From Azoarcus sp031546845 (GTDB lineage: Bacteria; Pseudomonadota; Gammaproteobacteria; Burkholderiales; Rhodocyclaceae): 64,000 nt of DNA. This document shows, in pieces, positions 36,920-46,029 of the stretch. The stretch spans positions 5,641-69,640 of the forward strand of contig JAVBJT010000003.1 of assembly GCA_031546845.1 (NCBI GenBank), read 5' to 3'. The first letter of the stretch is position 1, and every line of letters starts with the position of its first letter. A program made the position numbers and the translations under genes. The notes beneath the pieces are model-generated. The model was not told the origin of the DNA. It saw only the letters and a program-made list of their open reading frames with translations, and ran no database searches.

Positions 36920-38110
36920 ATGTCTGCTTTCAACACTCAACGTGCCCCTCGTCGGGTGCAAGGCGCCATCGGTGTCTGGCGCGATGCGCGCCACCAGCCG
37001 CCGCGCCGGCCGAACCGGGCGACGCTCACGCCAACCGAAATCCTCGACCGGCAGCGGCCGGGTCAGGCGAGCCCGCTGCGCGTGCTCGAAACCCTGATCG
37101 GACTCTACAACGCGCAACACACCGCGCTGGAGAAAACCGTCTCCCACAAGACCCGACAGGAGCGCGCCGACTTCCTGCGCCGCTTCTTCCGCGACTTGAA
37201 GCAAAAGGCCGGTTTCAAAACGGTGCCCGATCCGCGCAACCTCGGCGACCGGCATATCCGGGCGATGGTCGCGGTGTGGCAGAAGGAGCGGCTGGCCCCG
37301 GCCACGATCCAGACCTATCTGAGCTTCCTGCGCGGTCTGGCGCTGTGGCTGGGCAAGCCGGGGTTCATCCGCACGCCTGCCCACTACGGACTGTCGCCGG
37401 CCGAGTATCAGCGCCATGAGTACGCGCAGCGCGACAAGAGCTGGACGGCGGCCGGCATCGACATCGACGCCCTCATCGAGCGGGTCAGTGCCTACGACCG
37501 CTACGTCGGCGCGTCGCTGCGCCTGATCCGGGCGATGGGACTGCGCCGCAAGGAGTCGGTGATGTTCCGCCCCCACCGCTGCGTGGTGCCATTCGAGGCC
37601 ACGGGCCTTCCGCCCGAGCAACGGGAGGCCGATCAGTACGTGCGGATCAAGGAAGGGGCGAAGGGTGGCCGGCTACGCTACGTGCCGCTGAGCACGCCGG
37701 AGCGCATCGCGGCGGTGGAATTCGCCCAGGCCGTCGCCGAGGGCGAGGACACTCACCTCGGTGATCCCCGGCGCAACCTGCAACGCAACCTGCGGCGCTT
37801 CGACTACGTGATGGGAAAGTTTGGGATCACGGAAGAAGGGCTGGGAGCCACGGCCCACGGGCTGCGCCATGAGGCGATGATCGACCGCTACATGAGCATG
37901 TCGGGTGGCGAAGCGCCCCCGGTGCGCGGCGGCGATCCGCTGCCGCCCGACGTGGACCTTGCGGCGCGGCAGGCCACTGCGCACCTTGCCGGGCACAACA
38001 GGGTCAGAGCCGCGGGCGCCTATTTAGGTGCGGTACTGGCCCAAGCCGCCGCACTGCGGGCCAAGCGCCAGAGCGACCCCGGCGATGAAATGCCGGCCAG
38101 CGAACGCTGA
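36920..38110 (+). CDS. Tyrosine recombinase/integrase-domain protein
   Basis: The 396-residue protein starts after an AGGAGAA ribosome binding site. The catalytic set is visible in the second half: R in AMGLRRKESVMF, HGLRHEAM (H and R), H in LAGHNRVRAAGAYLG with a Tyr as possible nucleophile. The spacing is tighter than in phage integrases. Such proteins are common on plasmids and ICEs of beta/gammaproteobacteria; resolution of multimers is a possible role. It differs from the island integrase at 14.5 kb, so the island may be composite. Confidence 0.82.
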   Translation: MSAFNTQRAPRRVQGAIGVWRDARHQPPRRPNRATLTPTEILDRQRPGQASPLRVLETLIGLYNAQHTALEKTVSHKTRQERADFLRRFFRDLKQKAGFKTVPDPRNLGDRHIRAMVAVWQKERLAPATIQTYLSFLRGLALWLGKPGFIRTPAHYGLSPAEYQRHEYAQRDKSWTAAGIDIDALIERVSAYDRYVGASLRLIRAMGLRRKESVMFRPHRCVVPFEATGLPPEQREADQYVRIKEGAKGGRLRYVPLSTPERIAAVEFAQAVAEGEDTHLGDPRRNLQRNLRRFDYVMGKFGITEEGLGATAHGLRHEAMIDRYMSMSGGEAPPVRGGDPLPPDVDLAARQATAHLAGHNRVRAAGAYLGAVLAQAAALRAKRQSDPGDEMPASER

Positions 38111-38234
38111 CGGCCGAGGGGACGGGCGGCGGCGGGCATCGACAATCATGTGTCGTTCAGTCATTGTGGCTCCTTAAAATTGAGGGTTGCAGCTATGCCG
38201 CGATTACTGAACCCAGGGAGATGATTCACAAAAT

Positions 38235-39059
38235 CTAGCACTCCACGCCCGCCGTATCCTCGGCTTGCTCGTTCGTTGCTGCCACATAGCCGAAACGCTC
38301 CCATGTTTGCGGATCGGCTCCGATGGGTCCCACACGCTTCGAATCCAGATTGATGACTGCGCCATGCTGGCCGAGGTATCCCTTGGAGAAGAGTTCGTAG
38401 AGCAGTTGTGCGCCGAACCGGACGGCCACATCGTTGATGAACAAGCCTTGCGCGCTGAGCGACACCCGCACCGAGCATGACGGCCGGTTGTCGTCCGGGA
38501 CCGAAGCGTCCAGCAGTTCAGGAAACAATTCGGTGACGCACGGCAGGCGCGGCGCGGTCTGGTTCCGTGTGCGCCACGGGCCTTGCCCGAGAACAACCTG
38601 GGCCGTCGCCTCGGTATTGCCAAGGTCGAGCCAGTACGTGTAGCGGCCTCGCCTGTCGAACACCGCCTCGTGCAGGGTCCGCCGCGCTGCCCGGCTGTCC
38701 ACGCAACTGACCAGAATGTCGGCGCTCAACGGCGAATAGCGGCTCGTCTGGAATTCCTCGTAGCGCGTCGGATGAGCAATCCAGTCCAGCCCGTAGAACT
38801 GGTTGAGACGGTGGATCGTCACAATGGCCTTGTAGCGGCCGATGTCGGCCGGGCTGTAAAGTTGCCGCCCGACATTGGCTTCGCTTACCCGGTCGGCGTC
38901 GAAAGCGGTGACGTGCAGGCCGTGCGGGTGACCGAGCGCCTTCATCGCAATGTCCAGCCGGGCGAGGCAAGCGGCCATCTGCGCGCCATTGCCGCCGACG
39001 CCGACCAGATGAATCTTGACGCGGCGTTCAAGCAGCCTTGCGTCGATCAGGTGTTCCAT
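38235..39059 (-). CDS. PRTRC system ThiF-family (E1-like) protein
   Basis: The 274-residue protein has the adenylating-enzyme nucleotide-binding motif at its start (HLVGVGGNGAQMAA, ~18-30), then FDADRVSEANVGRQLY, the ThiF/MoeB arginine-containing motif, and ILVSCVDSRAARRTL. E1-like proteins adenylate the C-terminus of a ubiquitin-like partner; here the natural partner is PRTRC protein C. It is the last gene of the cassette. The catalytic cysteine of classical E1 enzymes is not obvious. Confidence 0.88.
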   Translation of the reverse strand: MEHLIDARLLERRVKIHLVGVGGNGAQMAACLARLDIAMKALGHPHGLHVTAFDADRVSEANVGRQLYSPADIGRYKAIVTIHRLNQFYGLDWIAHPTRYEEFQTSRYSPLSADILVSCVDSRAARRTLHEAVFDRRGRYTYWLDLGNTEATAQVVLGQGPWRTRNQTAPRLPCVTELFPELLDASVPDDNRPSCSVRVSLSAQGLFINDVAVRFGAQLLYELFSKGYLGQHGAVINLDSKRVGPIGADPQTWERFGYVAATNEQAEDTAGVEC

Positions 39060-39072
39060 GAACCGCCCTCCT

Positions 39073-39336
39073 TCAATGCCGGCCGGCGCTGTGGGCGCGG
39101 GCGGCTGCACGTGCCATCCGGCGCAACGCGTAGTCGCGGAACGGGATGAACTCCCGATGCTCCGGCTTCGTGCTGTCGAACGGTTCGGTGTGCGTAATGC
39201 ACTCGTACTGGCGCAGGTCGGAGCCGGTCATGCCTTGGCCGTAAAACGACCCGGCCATACCCAACATCGAGAATCCGTCCGGCCCATACCCCACGATGAA
39301 CCGGCTGTCCGATTCGTTACTCGTCTTGTCTGCCAT
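39073..39336 (-). CDS. Small conserved-position protein in the PRTRC cassette
   Basis: An 87-residue ORF (start MADKTSNESDSRFIVGYG) lies 13 bp before the ThiF gene and 47 bp after protein A. It is Gly/Met-rich in the middle (GPDGFSMLGMAGSFYGQGM) with a basic, helical C-terminus. No family is recognised. Spacing within the operon supports that it is expressed. Confidence 0.6.
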   Translation of the reverse strand: MADKTSNESDSRFIVGYGPDGFSMLGMAGSFYGQGMTGSDLRQYECITHTEPFDSTKPEHREFIPFRDYALRRMARAAARAHSAGRH

Positions 39337-39383
39337 GTTGCCTAACCTCCTGTCTTGCCGGCTTCGCCCGCGCTGGTGATTCG

Positions 39384-40073
39384 TCACGAGCGCCCGATGC
39401 CATGCCACCGAGTCAGTATCCGGCGCAGCAGGCCCGGCTCAAGGTCAGCGTCCGGGCGATGCTGCGCTTGCCGCTCGCCCTGCCACGGATGCGGCAAGGC
39501 GCGAAAGCGACCGTTGATCACCAGCCGGAACTTGGCCTGCGGCTCAGGAAGGTGCAGGCAACCGAACACCCCCGCGACCTTGATGCCCTTGTCGTCGCGG
39601 TCGTCGGTGGCCGACCAGAACGGGCTGCCCCGACCATGGGTATGCAGGTCCACGGCCAGCGTCTCGTCGATGTCCATCGGCGGCACGCGGTAGTCGATGC
39701 GGTTCGGTGACGCGTCGAGCGGCTCGCACAGCGCAAGACGTAGGGTCCGGGTACGCCGTGAGTAAACCAGCGCCCCGGCCACTTCGTTGGGCAACCCACG
39801 GCGTCCGGCTTCGATGAAGTCCTCGATCAACCGGATGGGCAGCACGCCGAAGGCGAATGCGAGCCGTTCGTCCACGGTGCCGTAGGACAAGGGAATGGGC
39901 AGCGCCGGCGCGAGGCGCTGGATGCAATCGAGCCAATCGAGCTTGACCTGCACGAACACCCCGTTGGCTGCCAGGATGATGCGCTGACCACCAGTCATGT
40001 CGGGCAGGCTGCCGAAACGCGGCGCCGCGATCACCGGGCACGCGGCTTGAAGCGCCATGTCGCGCACATCCAT
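39384..40073 (-). CDS. PRTRC system protein A, JAB/JAMM metalloprotease-like
   Basis: The 229-residue protein holds a full JAMM zinc motif: H144-T-H146, seven residues, S154, two residues, D157 (LHTHGRGSPFWSATDDRD), with E97 as the likely upstream general base. JAMM proteins cleave isopeptide or C-terminal bonds of ubiquitin-like proteins, so it may process or deconjugate PRTRC protein C. Its ATG overlaps the stop of protein B (TGATG), so the two are coupled. Confidence 0.85.
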   Translation of the reverse strand: MDVRDMALQAACPVIAAPRFGSLPDMTGGQRIILAANGVFVQVKLDWLDCIQRLAPALPIPLSYGTVDERLAFAFGVLPIRLIEDFIEAGRRGLPNEVAGALVYSRRTRTLRLALCEPLDASPNRIDYRVPPMDIDETLAVDLHTHGRGSPFWSATDDRDDKGIKVAGVFGCLHLPEPQAKFRLVINGRFRALPHPWQGERQAQHRPDADLEPGLLRRILTRWHGIGRS

Positions 40074-40813
40074 CACGCGCCCTCCCCTTGCCCGAACAGC
40101 CCGCCCAGCGTCGTCTTGACATCGACCAGCACGCGCTCCGGGAAGCGGGCGAACCGCTGGTCCAGCATGTCGCGCCAGAAGGCATAAGCACCGCCCCGGT
40201 AGCGCAGCAGCTTGCCCGTCACGTTCGGGTGCGTGAAGTAGGAGCGGAAGAAGGCGTCGTTCCAGGCATCGATCTTCTCGACGGTGGTTCCCTCGGGCAC
40301 CGGCACATTGCCCTGGCAGATGCGTCCCTGCGCGTCGACGTTGAAGAACGGAGCCTGATACAGCGGCGTCTGCGGCGTCGGTCGCCGGTTTCCTTTGACC
40401 GCCCACACCCGCCATGTGCGGTTGGATGCGGCGAAAATCAGCCCCGGCTGCGGCACGGCCTCCCCGCGCTCAGCGCCGCCGAAGGCTTCTGCATGGTCGG
40501 CGCTGACGCGAAACACGATGTGGCGGGACGCCGGTGGAACCCACCACAGGATCAGATCGCCGTGTACGTAGAGCACCGTCTCGGGCAGGAACCCGCCGTG
40601 GGCGACGCGCTGGAGCAAGGCCGCAGCGAGTTCCCTCGCCGCCTGCGCGGTCATGGCGCGTCCCGCGCCGATCACCGGCGCGCCGTCCACGGTCATGACC
40701 TCATGGACGGTGGCTAGCGCGCCGCCGTTGCGGCCGTGGTAAAGCAGCACCGCCTGATCGAGCGTCAGTACGTTCTCGGTTGGCGTGTGAATGGAAAACT
40801 CGACTTCGTTCAT
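40073..40813 (-). CDS. PRTRC system protein B, E2-like fold
   Basis: The 246-residue protein has the family core YVHGDLILWWVPPASR and the segment TPLYQAPFFNVDAQGRICQGN, in which the Cys corresponds in place to the catalytic Cys of E2 enzymes. To my knowledge this family is assigned to a prokaryotic E2-like group (Prok-E2_D). It could accept the activated Ub-like protein C from the ThiF protein. The stop overlaps the start of protein A. Confidence 0.82.
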   Translation of the reverse strand: MNEVEFSIHTPTENVLTLDQAVLLYHGRNGGALATVHEVMTVDGAPVIGAGRAMTAQAARELAAALLQRVAHGGFLPETVLYVHGDLILWWVPPASRHIVFRVSADHAEAFGGAERGEAVPQPGLIFAASNRTWRVWAVKGNRRPTPQTPLYQAPFFNVDAQGRICQGNVPVPEGTTVEKIDAWNDAFFRSYFTHPNVTGKLLRYRGGAYAFWRDMLDQRFARFPERVLVDVKTTLGGLFGQGEGA

Positions 40814-40838
40814 CTGCGATGACCTCCTGAGAACAGTG

Positions 40839-41921
40839 TCATTCGCAGAGACCGCAGATCAAGCGGTCGATCAGCGCGATGGCCTCAAAGTGCGCGCCGA
40901 GGCGGGCAAAGCAGGCACCGAGCGCGCCGGGGTCGTCCAACGGGATCAACGCCTCGCCCATGCGGTCGCAGAATTCGGCCTGATGGGCGAGGTTGAGCAG
41001 GTCGTCGTAGATGCGCGTCGTAACGTCGGCCTCGTCCCAGGACAGCACGGCTCCGAAGCCGACGAATTCGCCATCGGTGTCGGGTCGGAAACTGTCGTCC
41101 AGCGGCAGGCTGGACAGCGCCAGCGCGTCGGCTGCGATGGCGCGCATCTTCGGGTCGACCAGCGTCTTGGCGGCTCGTCGCAGATTGCAGGGCCGCCATG
41201 CCGAGCCATCCTTACGCCTGTGCCCCCCCTTCCCGGAGCGGGCCAACCAGCGGTGCGCCCACGCGGGATAGGCGGCGTCCAGCATCGCGCGGGTGACCAT
41301 TTCGTCGCGCATGGCCTCGCGGTCGGCCTCGTCATCTTCCTCGCACATCATGTCCAGCGCCGCCGCCTCGTCTCCCTCGCCCTGCCAGTACAGGTAGGAG
41401 CACACGTCGTCCGCGATGTCCGGGGTGAACAGGGGATAGACATAGCAGCTTTGCTCGCGCAGCACCTGCAACACCGTCTCACCGAGACCCGGCATCACTG
41501 CGTTCATGGCTTCCAGCCGCTCGCCCACCGGCCATTCGTTCTCGTTGTATTCGCACCAGTACAGGTCGAGGTAGGCATAGGCCGTCTTCTTGCCGTCGCG
41601 GGGGGCCGGATAGTGGCGGTGCTCGTCGAGGACATTGACGGCCACCCGTGGGTGCAGGCAGTGCAGCGGGCCGATCAGGCGCTTGATCCATGCGTCGATG
41701 GCCCGCTCGCACGCCTTCAAGGGATCGGGTTCGCCCTCCGGCAGGTCGATCTCGTGCACGATGCCCGCGTCGATCAGGAAGCGGCTCAGTGCCGCGTTCG
41801 CCGCCGTCTGCGAGCGCGAGGTCACCGCCAGCGGCACGTGGGAACTCAGTTGCGGCAGCGCCAGGACGGGCACCGTGGCGACGGCTGGCAGGCTCATGGT
41901 ATTCGTCATGTCCGGTTTCAT
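40839..41921 (-). CDS. PRTRC system protein F
   Basis: The 360-residue protein begins at an ATG overlapping the stop of protein C (ATGA), followed by blocks typical of PRTRC-F (AIDAWIKRLIGPLHCLHPRVA, YAYLDLYWCEYNENEWPVG). The second half is acidic and helical. The family has been grouped with E2-like proteins (Prok-E2_C), but I do not see a clear active-site Cys context, so a structural or adaptor role is equally possible. It lies 25 bp before protein B. Confidence 0.78.
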   Translation of the reverse strand: MKPDMTNTMSLPAVATVPVLALPQLSSHVPLAVTSRSQTAANAALSRFLIDAGIVHEIDLPEGEPDPLKACERAIDAWIKRLIGPLHCLHPRVAVNVLDEHRHYPAPRDGKKTAYAYLDLYWCEYNENEWPVGERLEAMNAVMPGLGETVLQVLREQSCYVYPLFTPDIADDVCSYLYWQGEGDEAAALDMMCEEDDEADREAMRDEMVTRAMLDAAYPAWAHRWLARSGKGGHRRKDGSAWRPCNLRRAAKTLVDPKMRAIAADALALSSLPLDDSFRPDTDGEFVGFGAVLSWDEADVTTRIYDDLLNLAHQAEFCDRMGEALIPLDDPGALGACFARLGAHFEAIALIDRLICGLCE

Positions 41922-42385
41922 GCCACGGGCGCAAGCATGTCGCTGGTCGCCGCCGAGCAAGTCGGGCGCGCTTCATGGCGCGACTGCGCCAAGGCGGCAT
42001 GGGCAAACCGGCTCATCGCCGCCGAGCGATGCTGAACCGTTCTGCTCGACAAGGCTGCGGCGAGCTTCGACTGCCCGCCCGCTGCGCCAGCCTCGTCGGC
42101 CTGAATCTTCGCCAGCAGGACGGCAAGGCGCCGGCCGGCTTCGCCGCCTTCGGCCTGCTTCCCGGCCGACTTCCCGGCCGCGCCCTTGGTGCCGACCGCC
42201 TTGCGGAAATTGAACTCCTGCACGCCGTCGCGTACCTCGCCGGGCTCGACCTCGGCGCTCACCAATTCGGGGTACTGCGCGCTGTAGAGATCGCGCACTT
42301 CGCGGGGTTCGAGTCCCGGCACGTCCGGCAGCAGGATGCCGTTGTAGCGGAAGGCCCGCCTGATTTCGAGAACTGCAATCGACAT
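41918..42385 (-). CDS. PRTRC system protein C, ubiquitin-like, with long C-terminal extension
   Basis: Residues 1-~69 match PRTRC-C, a ubiquitin-like beta-grasp protein (FRYNGILLPDVPGLEPREVR, DLYSAQYPEL, EFNFRKAVGTKG). As I recall, family members usually end at or near the GTKG motif at ~70 residues. Here the frame goes on for about 86 residues of Ala/Gly/Lys-rich sequence. Either the protein is a precursor cut by the JAMM protein A, or the tail is a fused domain. Its stop overlaps the protein F start. Confidence 0.82.
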   Translation of the reverse strand: MSIAVLEIRRAFRYNGILLPDVPGLEPREVRDLYSAQYPELVSAEVEPGEVRDGVQEFNFRKAVGTKGAAGKSAGKQAEGGEAGRRLAVLLAKIQADEAGAAGGQSKLAAALSSRTVQHRSAAMSRFAHAALAQSRHEARPTCSAATSDMLAPVA

Positions 42386-42496
42386 GGTGTTTTCGCTCCT
42401 TCGTTCGGTGAGATGGCGGTCGCTTTCGACCGCCTTGGGAACCAGTCTCTCAACCGAACGGGCGGATGCAAGCCCTTGCCGTGGCCTTGCGGCGGT

Positions 42497-42982
42497 TCAT
42501 CCGAAGAGGTCGTAGGAGTCGCCGCCGACGGTCGCCAAGGCTGGCGGCGCGGCGCTCGCAGCCGAGGTTTCGGCATCCTCGTCGTCCTCGGCGGATACCT
42601 GCGGACGCGCCGCCACGGCGGCTGCCGCCTTGGAAGCCGCGCCCGCGCCAGCAGCGGGCTTGGCCGCCTTGCTCACCGCCTCGCCCGCCTTCTTCACCGA
42701 AGCGGCCTTTGCCGCCTCGATCACTTCCCTGGTCGCTTCCGCCTGCTGTGCGAGGCTTCGGCGAACCTCGCGGTAGCCTGTCAGCGCCGCGATGAAGCCT
42801 TCATCGAATTCCTGCGGCGTCGCCGTCAGGCTCAGCGGCTGCGTCAGCGTCGGCTCGCTCACGTCCTTGCGCGGCTTGGGGATCACGTTCACGGTCAGCC
42901 GGCCCGACTTCTCGTCGGCGCTCACCGTCATGGTGAGCGTCGCGGTCAGCGCCAGCGCATAGAGTTCTTCAAACAGGGTCAT
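42497..42982 (-). CDS. PRTRC system protein E
   Basis: The 161-residue protein starts MTLFEELYALALTATLTMTV, the PRTRC-E signature, followed by a beta-rich region (EKSGRLTVNVIPKPRKD, PLSLTATPQEFDEGFI) and a long Ala/Lys-rich, disordered C-terminus ending DSYDLFG. An in-frame ATG 15 bases upstream is possible. Its function is unknown. It lies between ParB and protein C. Confidence 0.8.
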   Translation of the reverse strand: MTLFEELYALALTATLTMTVSADEKSGRLTVNVIPKPRKDVSEPTLTQPLSLTATPQEFDEGFIAALTGYREVRRSLAQQAEATREVIEAAKAASVKKAGEAVSKAAKPAAGAGAASKAAAAVAARPQVSAEDDEDAETSAASAAPPALATVGGDSYDLFG

Positions 42983-43059
42983 GTCACGCTCCTTCAAGAA
43001 AGAAATGCCTTCGAGACCATGCTACGAAGGCATTTCCGGTTTTCCAGTGGCCTGGGGGC

Positions 43060-44838
43060 TCACGCGGCCAGGGCGGCTTCCTCGTCGGCTTCTGCTCCTT
43101 CCTCCGCCGGCTCATCCGTTGTCGCTGCGGTATCGCCGTCGAGCAGTTCGGTTTCGGGCTGCGCGCCCTTGCGTGGGTAGCGCATGGCGGCGGGGACCGT
43201 GCCGTCGTAGGCGAAATTCGGGACGGTGAGCAGCGCCTTGATGAAATCCGCCTTCTTCTTGGCGCGTGCCAGCTTGTAGAGGCTTCCCCCCATCTTCGAG
43301 CGCAGCCCCACTTCACCGGCCAGTGCGTCCAGTTCGCTCATCGTGAACAGTTCGAGGAAGGCTGTGTCCCACTTGAAATGCTTGCCCTCGTCGACCTGGA
43401 GATAGTTCAGCAGCGCCTCCAGGTCCTGGGTGTTCACGCCGAACGCCGCTGCGGCCGTCACTGCCAGCGTCAGCCGTTCCAGATGCTGCGCGTCGATGGC
43501 ATCCACTTCGGCCAGCAGGTTGCGAAACTCTGCTCCCTCCATTGCGCCGGCCCCGGCGATCTTGGTCGCCGCCAGCCCGTATTCCGTGCTGCGCACGTCG
43601 CTGGCCCGGCCCGAGCGCGCCAGCGCGACCATCACGCGGCGATTGCGTTCGGGCTGCACCATGAGTTCCTTGGCCGTCCATTTGCGCCACTGCATGAGCC
43701 GGAAGTCCACGACGCGCTGCGGCGTCTTGTTGGTCGGCGCTGGGGTGGGCTTGGATGCAGGCTGGCGCTTGCCGCCATCGCCGCTGGCCTTGTTGGGTAC
43801 GGCCTCCGTCTTCGCGCTCTGGCGCTGCGCCTTCATCCACGCCGCGACCTTCTGGCTGTTGCACTCCGCGTCGAAGCACAGCGAGGTCGTCACTTCGCCC
43901 TGGGTGCCAGGCATGGCCGAGACGGCGCAACCGAACGAGGCGCATCCCTTGCAGGCACCGTACTGGTCGGGGCCGACGCCAAGCGCGCCGTCTGCGGCCA
44001 CCGGCAGCGGCGAGAAGCCGTCCGACGCCTTGACGATGCGAACGACGGGATACTGGTCGCTCAAGCAGGCCGCCTTGGCCTCGACGGCCTGCTGCGTGAG
44101 TTCGTCGTAGTGCGTGGGGTGCTGGCAGAAGCCGTCTCCGAGACTCGCATCGAACAGCCCGGACTGGCGGGACGAGTTGTGCTGGCACGCCGCACACTGC
44201 GCGGTGTCGAAAATCGCGTCCGCGAGGCGGCGGGCGAAGCGGCCAAGCTGTTCCTTCAACACGCCCACCGGCACCTTGTGCGCAATCACCCCGGCGAGCA
44301 CGGTGTCCTGCTTTTCCGTGGGCACGCCGGCCAGCAGTTCGGCGTGGCCGAGCAGGATTTGCCGATGCGTGAGCGCCTTGAGGACGGCGGGCGTGCAGGT
44401 CAGCAGCGCCAGCCTCCGCTCCAGCAGTTCGGGCTTCCAGCCGAGCGCGGCGGCGGCTTCTTCCTTGTCGCCCTTGTGCCGCATCAGCATGCGCTTGGCC
44501 GCGTGCGCTTCCTCAGCGTGCGACATGGGAGCCCGGTGATGGTTTTCGATGGTGGCGAACGCCTCGGCGTCTGCATCACTCAAGGCTTCGATGACCACGG
44601 GCATGTCGTAGTCGTCGCCGAACACGTTCTTCGCCGCACGCCAGCGGCGTTCGCCCGCGACAATCTCGTAGAGGTCGGTGCAGGGAATGGGGCGGACGAA
44701 AATCGGTTGAATGACCCGGCCGGCGGCGCGCAGGCCCGCCTCAAGCTCGGCCATTTCAACCGGGTCGAAGTATTCGCGGGGGTTCTTGCCCTGCACGATG
44801 CGGCGTAGCGGCAGGGTCGGTGTTGCGGGTTGTTCCAT
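43060..44838 (-). CDS. PRTRC ParB-family protein
   Basis: The 592-residue protein has an N-terminal ParB/Spo0J nuclease-like domain (IVQGKNPREYFDP, GRVIQPIFVRP, YEIVAGERRWRAAK) with the CTP-binding GERRxRA motif, a central HTH (DKEEAAAALGWKPELLERRLAL) and a long C-terminal part with cysteine clusters (CAACQH, CKGCASFGC, CFDAECN) that could bind zinc. Canonical ParB is about 300 residues, so this is a large PRTRC-specific form. It heads the cassette and probably binds a centromere-like site; none was identified. Confidence 0.88.
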   Translation of the reverse strand: MEQPATPTLPLRRIVQGKNPREYFDPVEMAELEAGLRAAGRVIQPIFVRPIPCTDLYEIVAGERRWRAAKNVFGDDYDMPVVIEALSDADAEAFATIENHHRAPMSHAEEAHAAKRMLMRHKGDKEEAAAALGWKPELLERRLALLTCTPAVLKALTHRQILLGHAELLAGVPTEKQDTVLAGVIAHKVPVGVLKEQLGRFARRLADAIFDTAQCAACQHNSSRQSGLFDASLGDGFCQHPTHYDELTQQAVEAKAACLSDQYPVVRIVKASDGFSPLPVAADGALGVGPDQYGACKGCASFGCAVSAMPGTQGEVTTSLCFDAECNSQKVAAWMKAQRQSAKTEAVPNKASGDGGKRQPASKPTPAPTNKTPQRVVDFRLMQWRKWTAKELMVQPERNRRVMVALARSGRASDVRSTEYGLAATKIAGAGAMEGAEFRNLLAEVDAIDAQHLERLTLAVTAAAAFGVNTQDLEALLNYLQVDEGKHFKWDTAFLELFTMSELDALAGEVGLRSKMGGSLYKLARAKKKADFIKALLTVPNFAYDGTVPAAMRYPRKGAQPETELLDGDTAATTDEPAEEGAEADEEAALAA

Positions 44839-44942
44839 GAAGTCTCTCCTACGGTGGGATACCTTCATGTTCTCGTGGGGCCGTCGCGCTTCAAGGGCAT
44901 GCGTTGGCTAAGGGCGCACGCCCTGACCGGGCGCGCAGCCCG

Positions 44943-45188
44943 TCATGCGCGGGCTGTCGTATCGACGCCCCCGGTCGCCTCGATCAGATCGTCCGCCGCC
45001 TGCATGGCCCGGTGCAGGCAGAGCGCAAGCGAGCCGTCGTCGTGGTGCATGATGTTCAGTTCGCACTGCTTGCCGCCCTCGATCCGATCCCATGCCCGCT
45101 TGGCCAAGACGAGGAAGTGCGCAGTCTCGCGCAAGGCCGTTCGGTCCTGGGCGGTGATCCGGTCGAGCAGTTGCCGGTCGAGGTTCAT
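44943..45188 (-). CDS. 81-residue partner of the ART-like protein
   Basis: The ORF (MNLDRQLLDRITAQDRTAL...) is helical and charged and starts in an ATGA overlap with the stop of the ART-like gene upstream. Such coupling of a small protein to an ART-fold gene is a layout seen in toxin-antitoxin pairs. No family is recognised, and partner-regulator function is inference. Confidence 0.55.
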   Translation of the reverse strand: MNLDRQLLDRITAQDRTALRETAHFLVLAKRAWDRIEGGKQCELNIMHHDDGSLALCLHRAMQAADDLIEATGGVDTTARA

Positions 45189-45766
45189 GTACACGCCCTC
45201 GCCGATTGGGTGCGGCCCGTCATGCGTTTCAGGCGCGCCGCCAGTTGCCGGTGGTGGTCGGGAAACCGGGTGAGGTTCGGGTCGCTGTCGGCCTGATTCC
45301 ACCAGATGCTGGCGTAGTCCTGGACCACGGTGTTGTAGCCGCACTGCGGCCCATCCTCGTCGAACTCGGCGCACAGGCGCCGGATGGCCTCGCGGTGAGC
45401 GAGCCGGCGTACCGAAACCAGCACGCCGGGGTTCCAGACCACCCACACGTTGCCGCCAAAGGCGCGAATGGCGTCCACGCCGGTGCGGGCGAAGAAGTCG
45501 TCCCACGCATCCTTGCCGTTGGCTTTGCCATCGAACCGATCCGTCCACCGGGCGGTCGTAGACAGCCTCGCTTCCAGTACGCAACCGCCGGTTTCGTACA
45601 TCCCATACTCGTAGGCGACCGTGAGCGATTCGCTCAGGCAGATGCCGGTGCCGGTGTAGCTGCGGGAGCGTGAGCGCCGAAAACCATCGCGCAGGATGAG
45701 GCGAGCGGATGCATCGCGGGTGCCGTGGTAAAGCGGCCTTGCCGGGGGGGTGTTTTCGGTATCCAT
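45185..45766 (-). CDS. ART-fold-like protein (putative ADP-ribosyltransferase)
   Basis: The 193-residue protein has PLYHGTRDASARLILRDGF near the start, the YHGT-x(n)-I-L-x-x-G-F pattern of ART/KptA-type proteins, then TGICLSESLTVAYEY, equivalent to the G-x-x-L-S-x-S...A-x-x-Y motif of that group. The remainder has no familiar motif. It may modify a macromolecule with NAD+. It diverges from the NERD gene (263 bp between starts) and precedes the small partner gene; ParB follows 104 bp later on the same strand. Confidence 0.6.
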   Translation of the reverse strand: MDTENTPPARPLYHGTRDASARLILRDGFRRSRSRSYTGTGICLSESLTVAYEYGMYETGGCVLEARLSTTARWTDRFDGKANGKDAWDDFFARTGVDAIRAFGGNVWVVWNPGVLVSVRRLAHREAIRRLCAEFDEDGPQCGYNTVVQDYASIWWNQADSDPNLTRFPDHHRQLAARLKRMTGRTQSARACT

Positions 45767-46029
45767 GCGATCCAGGGTCGCACCCTGCCCGGCCGATTCA
45801 AGGCCGGCGGCGGGTGCGCGGCTTCACGCAGACGTTGTTCAGCGTCGATAAGCTTGATGCACAGAGGGTGTTGAGCTGACGCACTTTCGATGTGGTGATG
45901 GCTCATCTTGTGCCCTGGCAGATACCGTTGTCGAGTGCTCTCGCTCCTGATGGGCCATTCGATTGGCATTGGATCAGCAGTACTGGCGTGCTACCCTTTC
46001 AAGCCTCTGCGACGCCCGTCACCCCATCG

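Noticed and set aside
38021..38158. Minus-strand 46-codon ORF (MTERHMIVDARRRP...) with a good AAGGAG site upstream
   Set aside because: It overlaps the 3' end of the recombinase gene, has a low-complexity Arg/Pro composition and no other support; possible but not listed as a gene.
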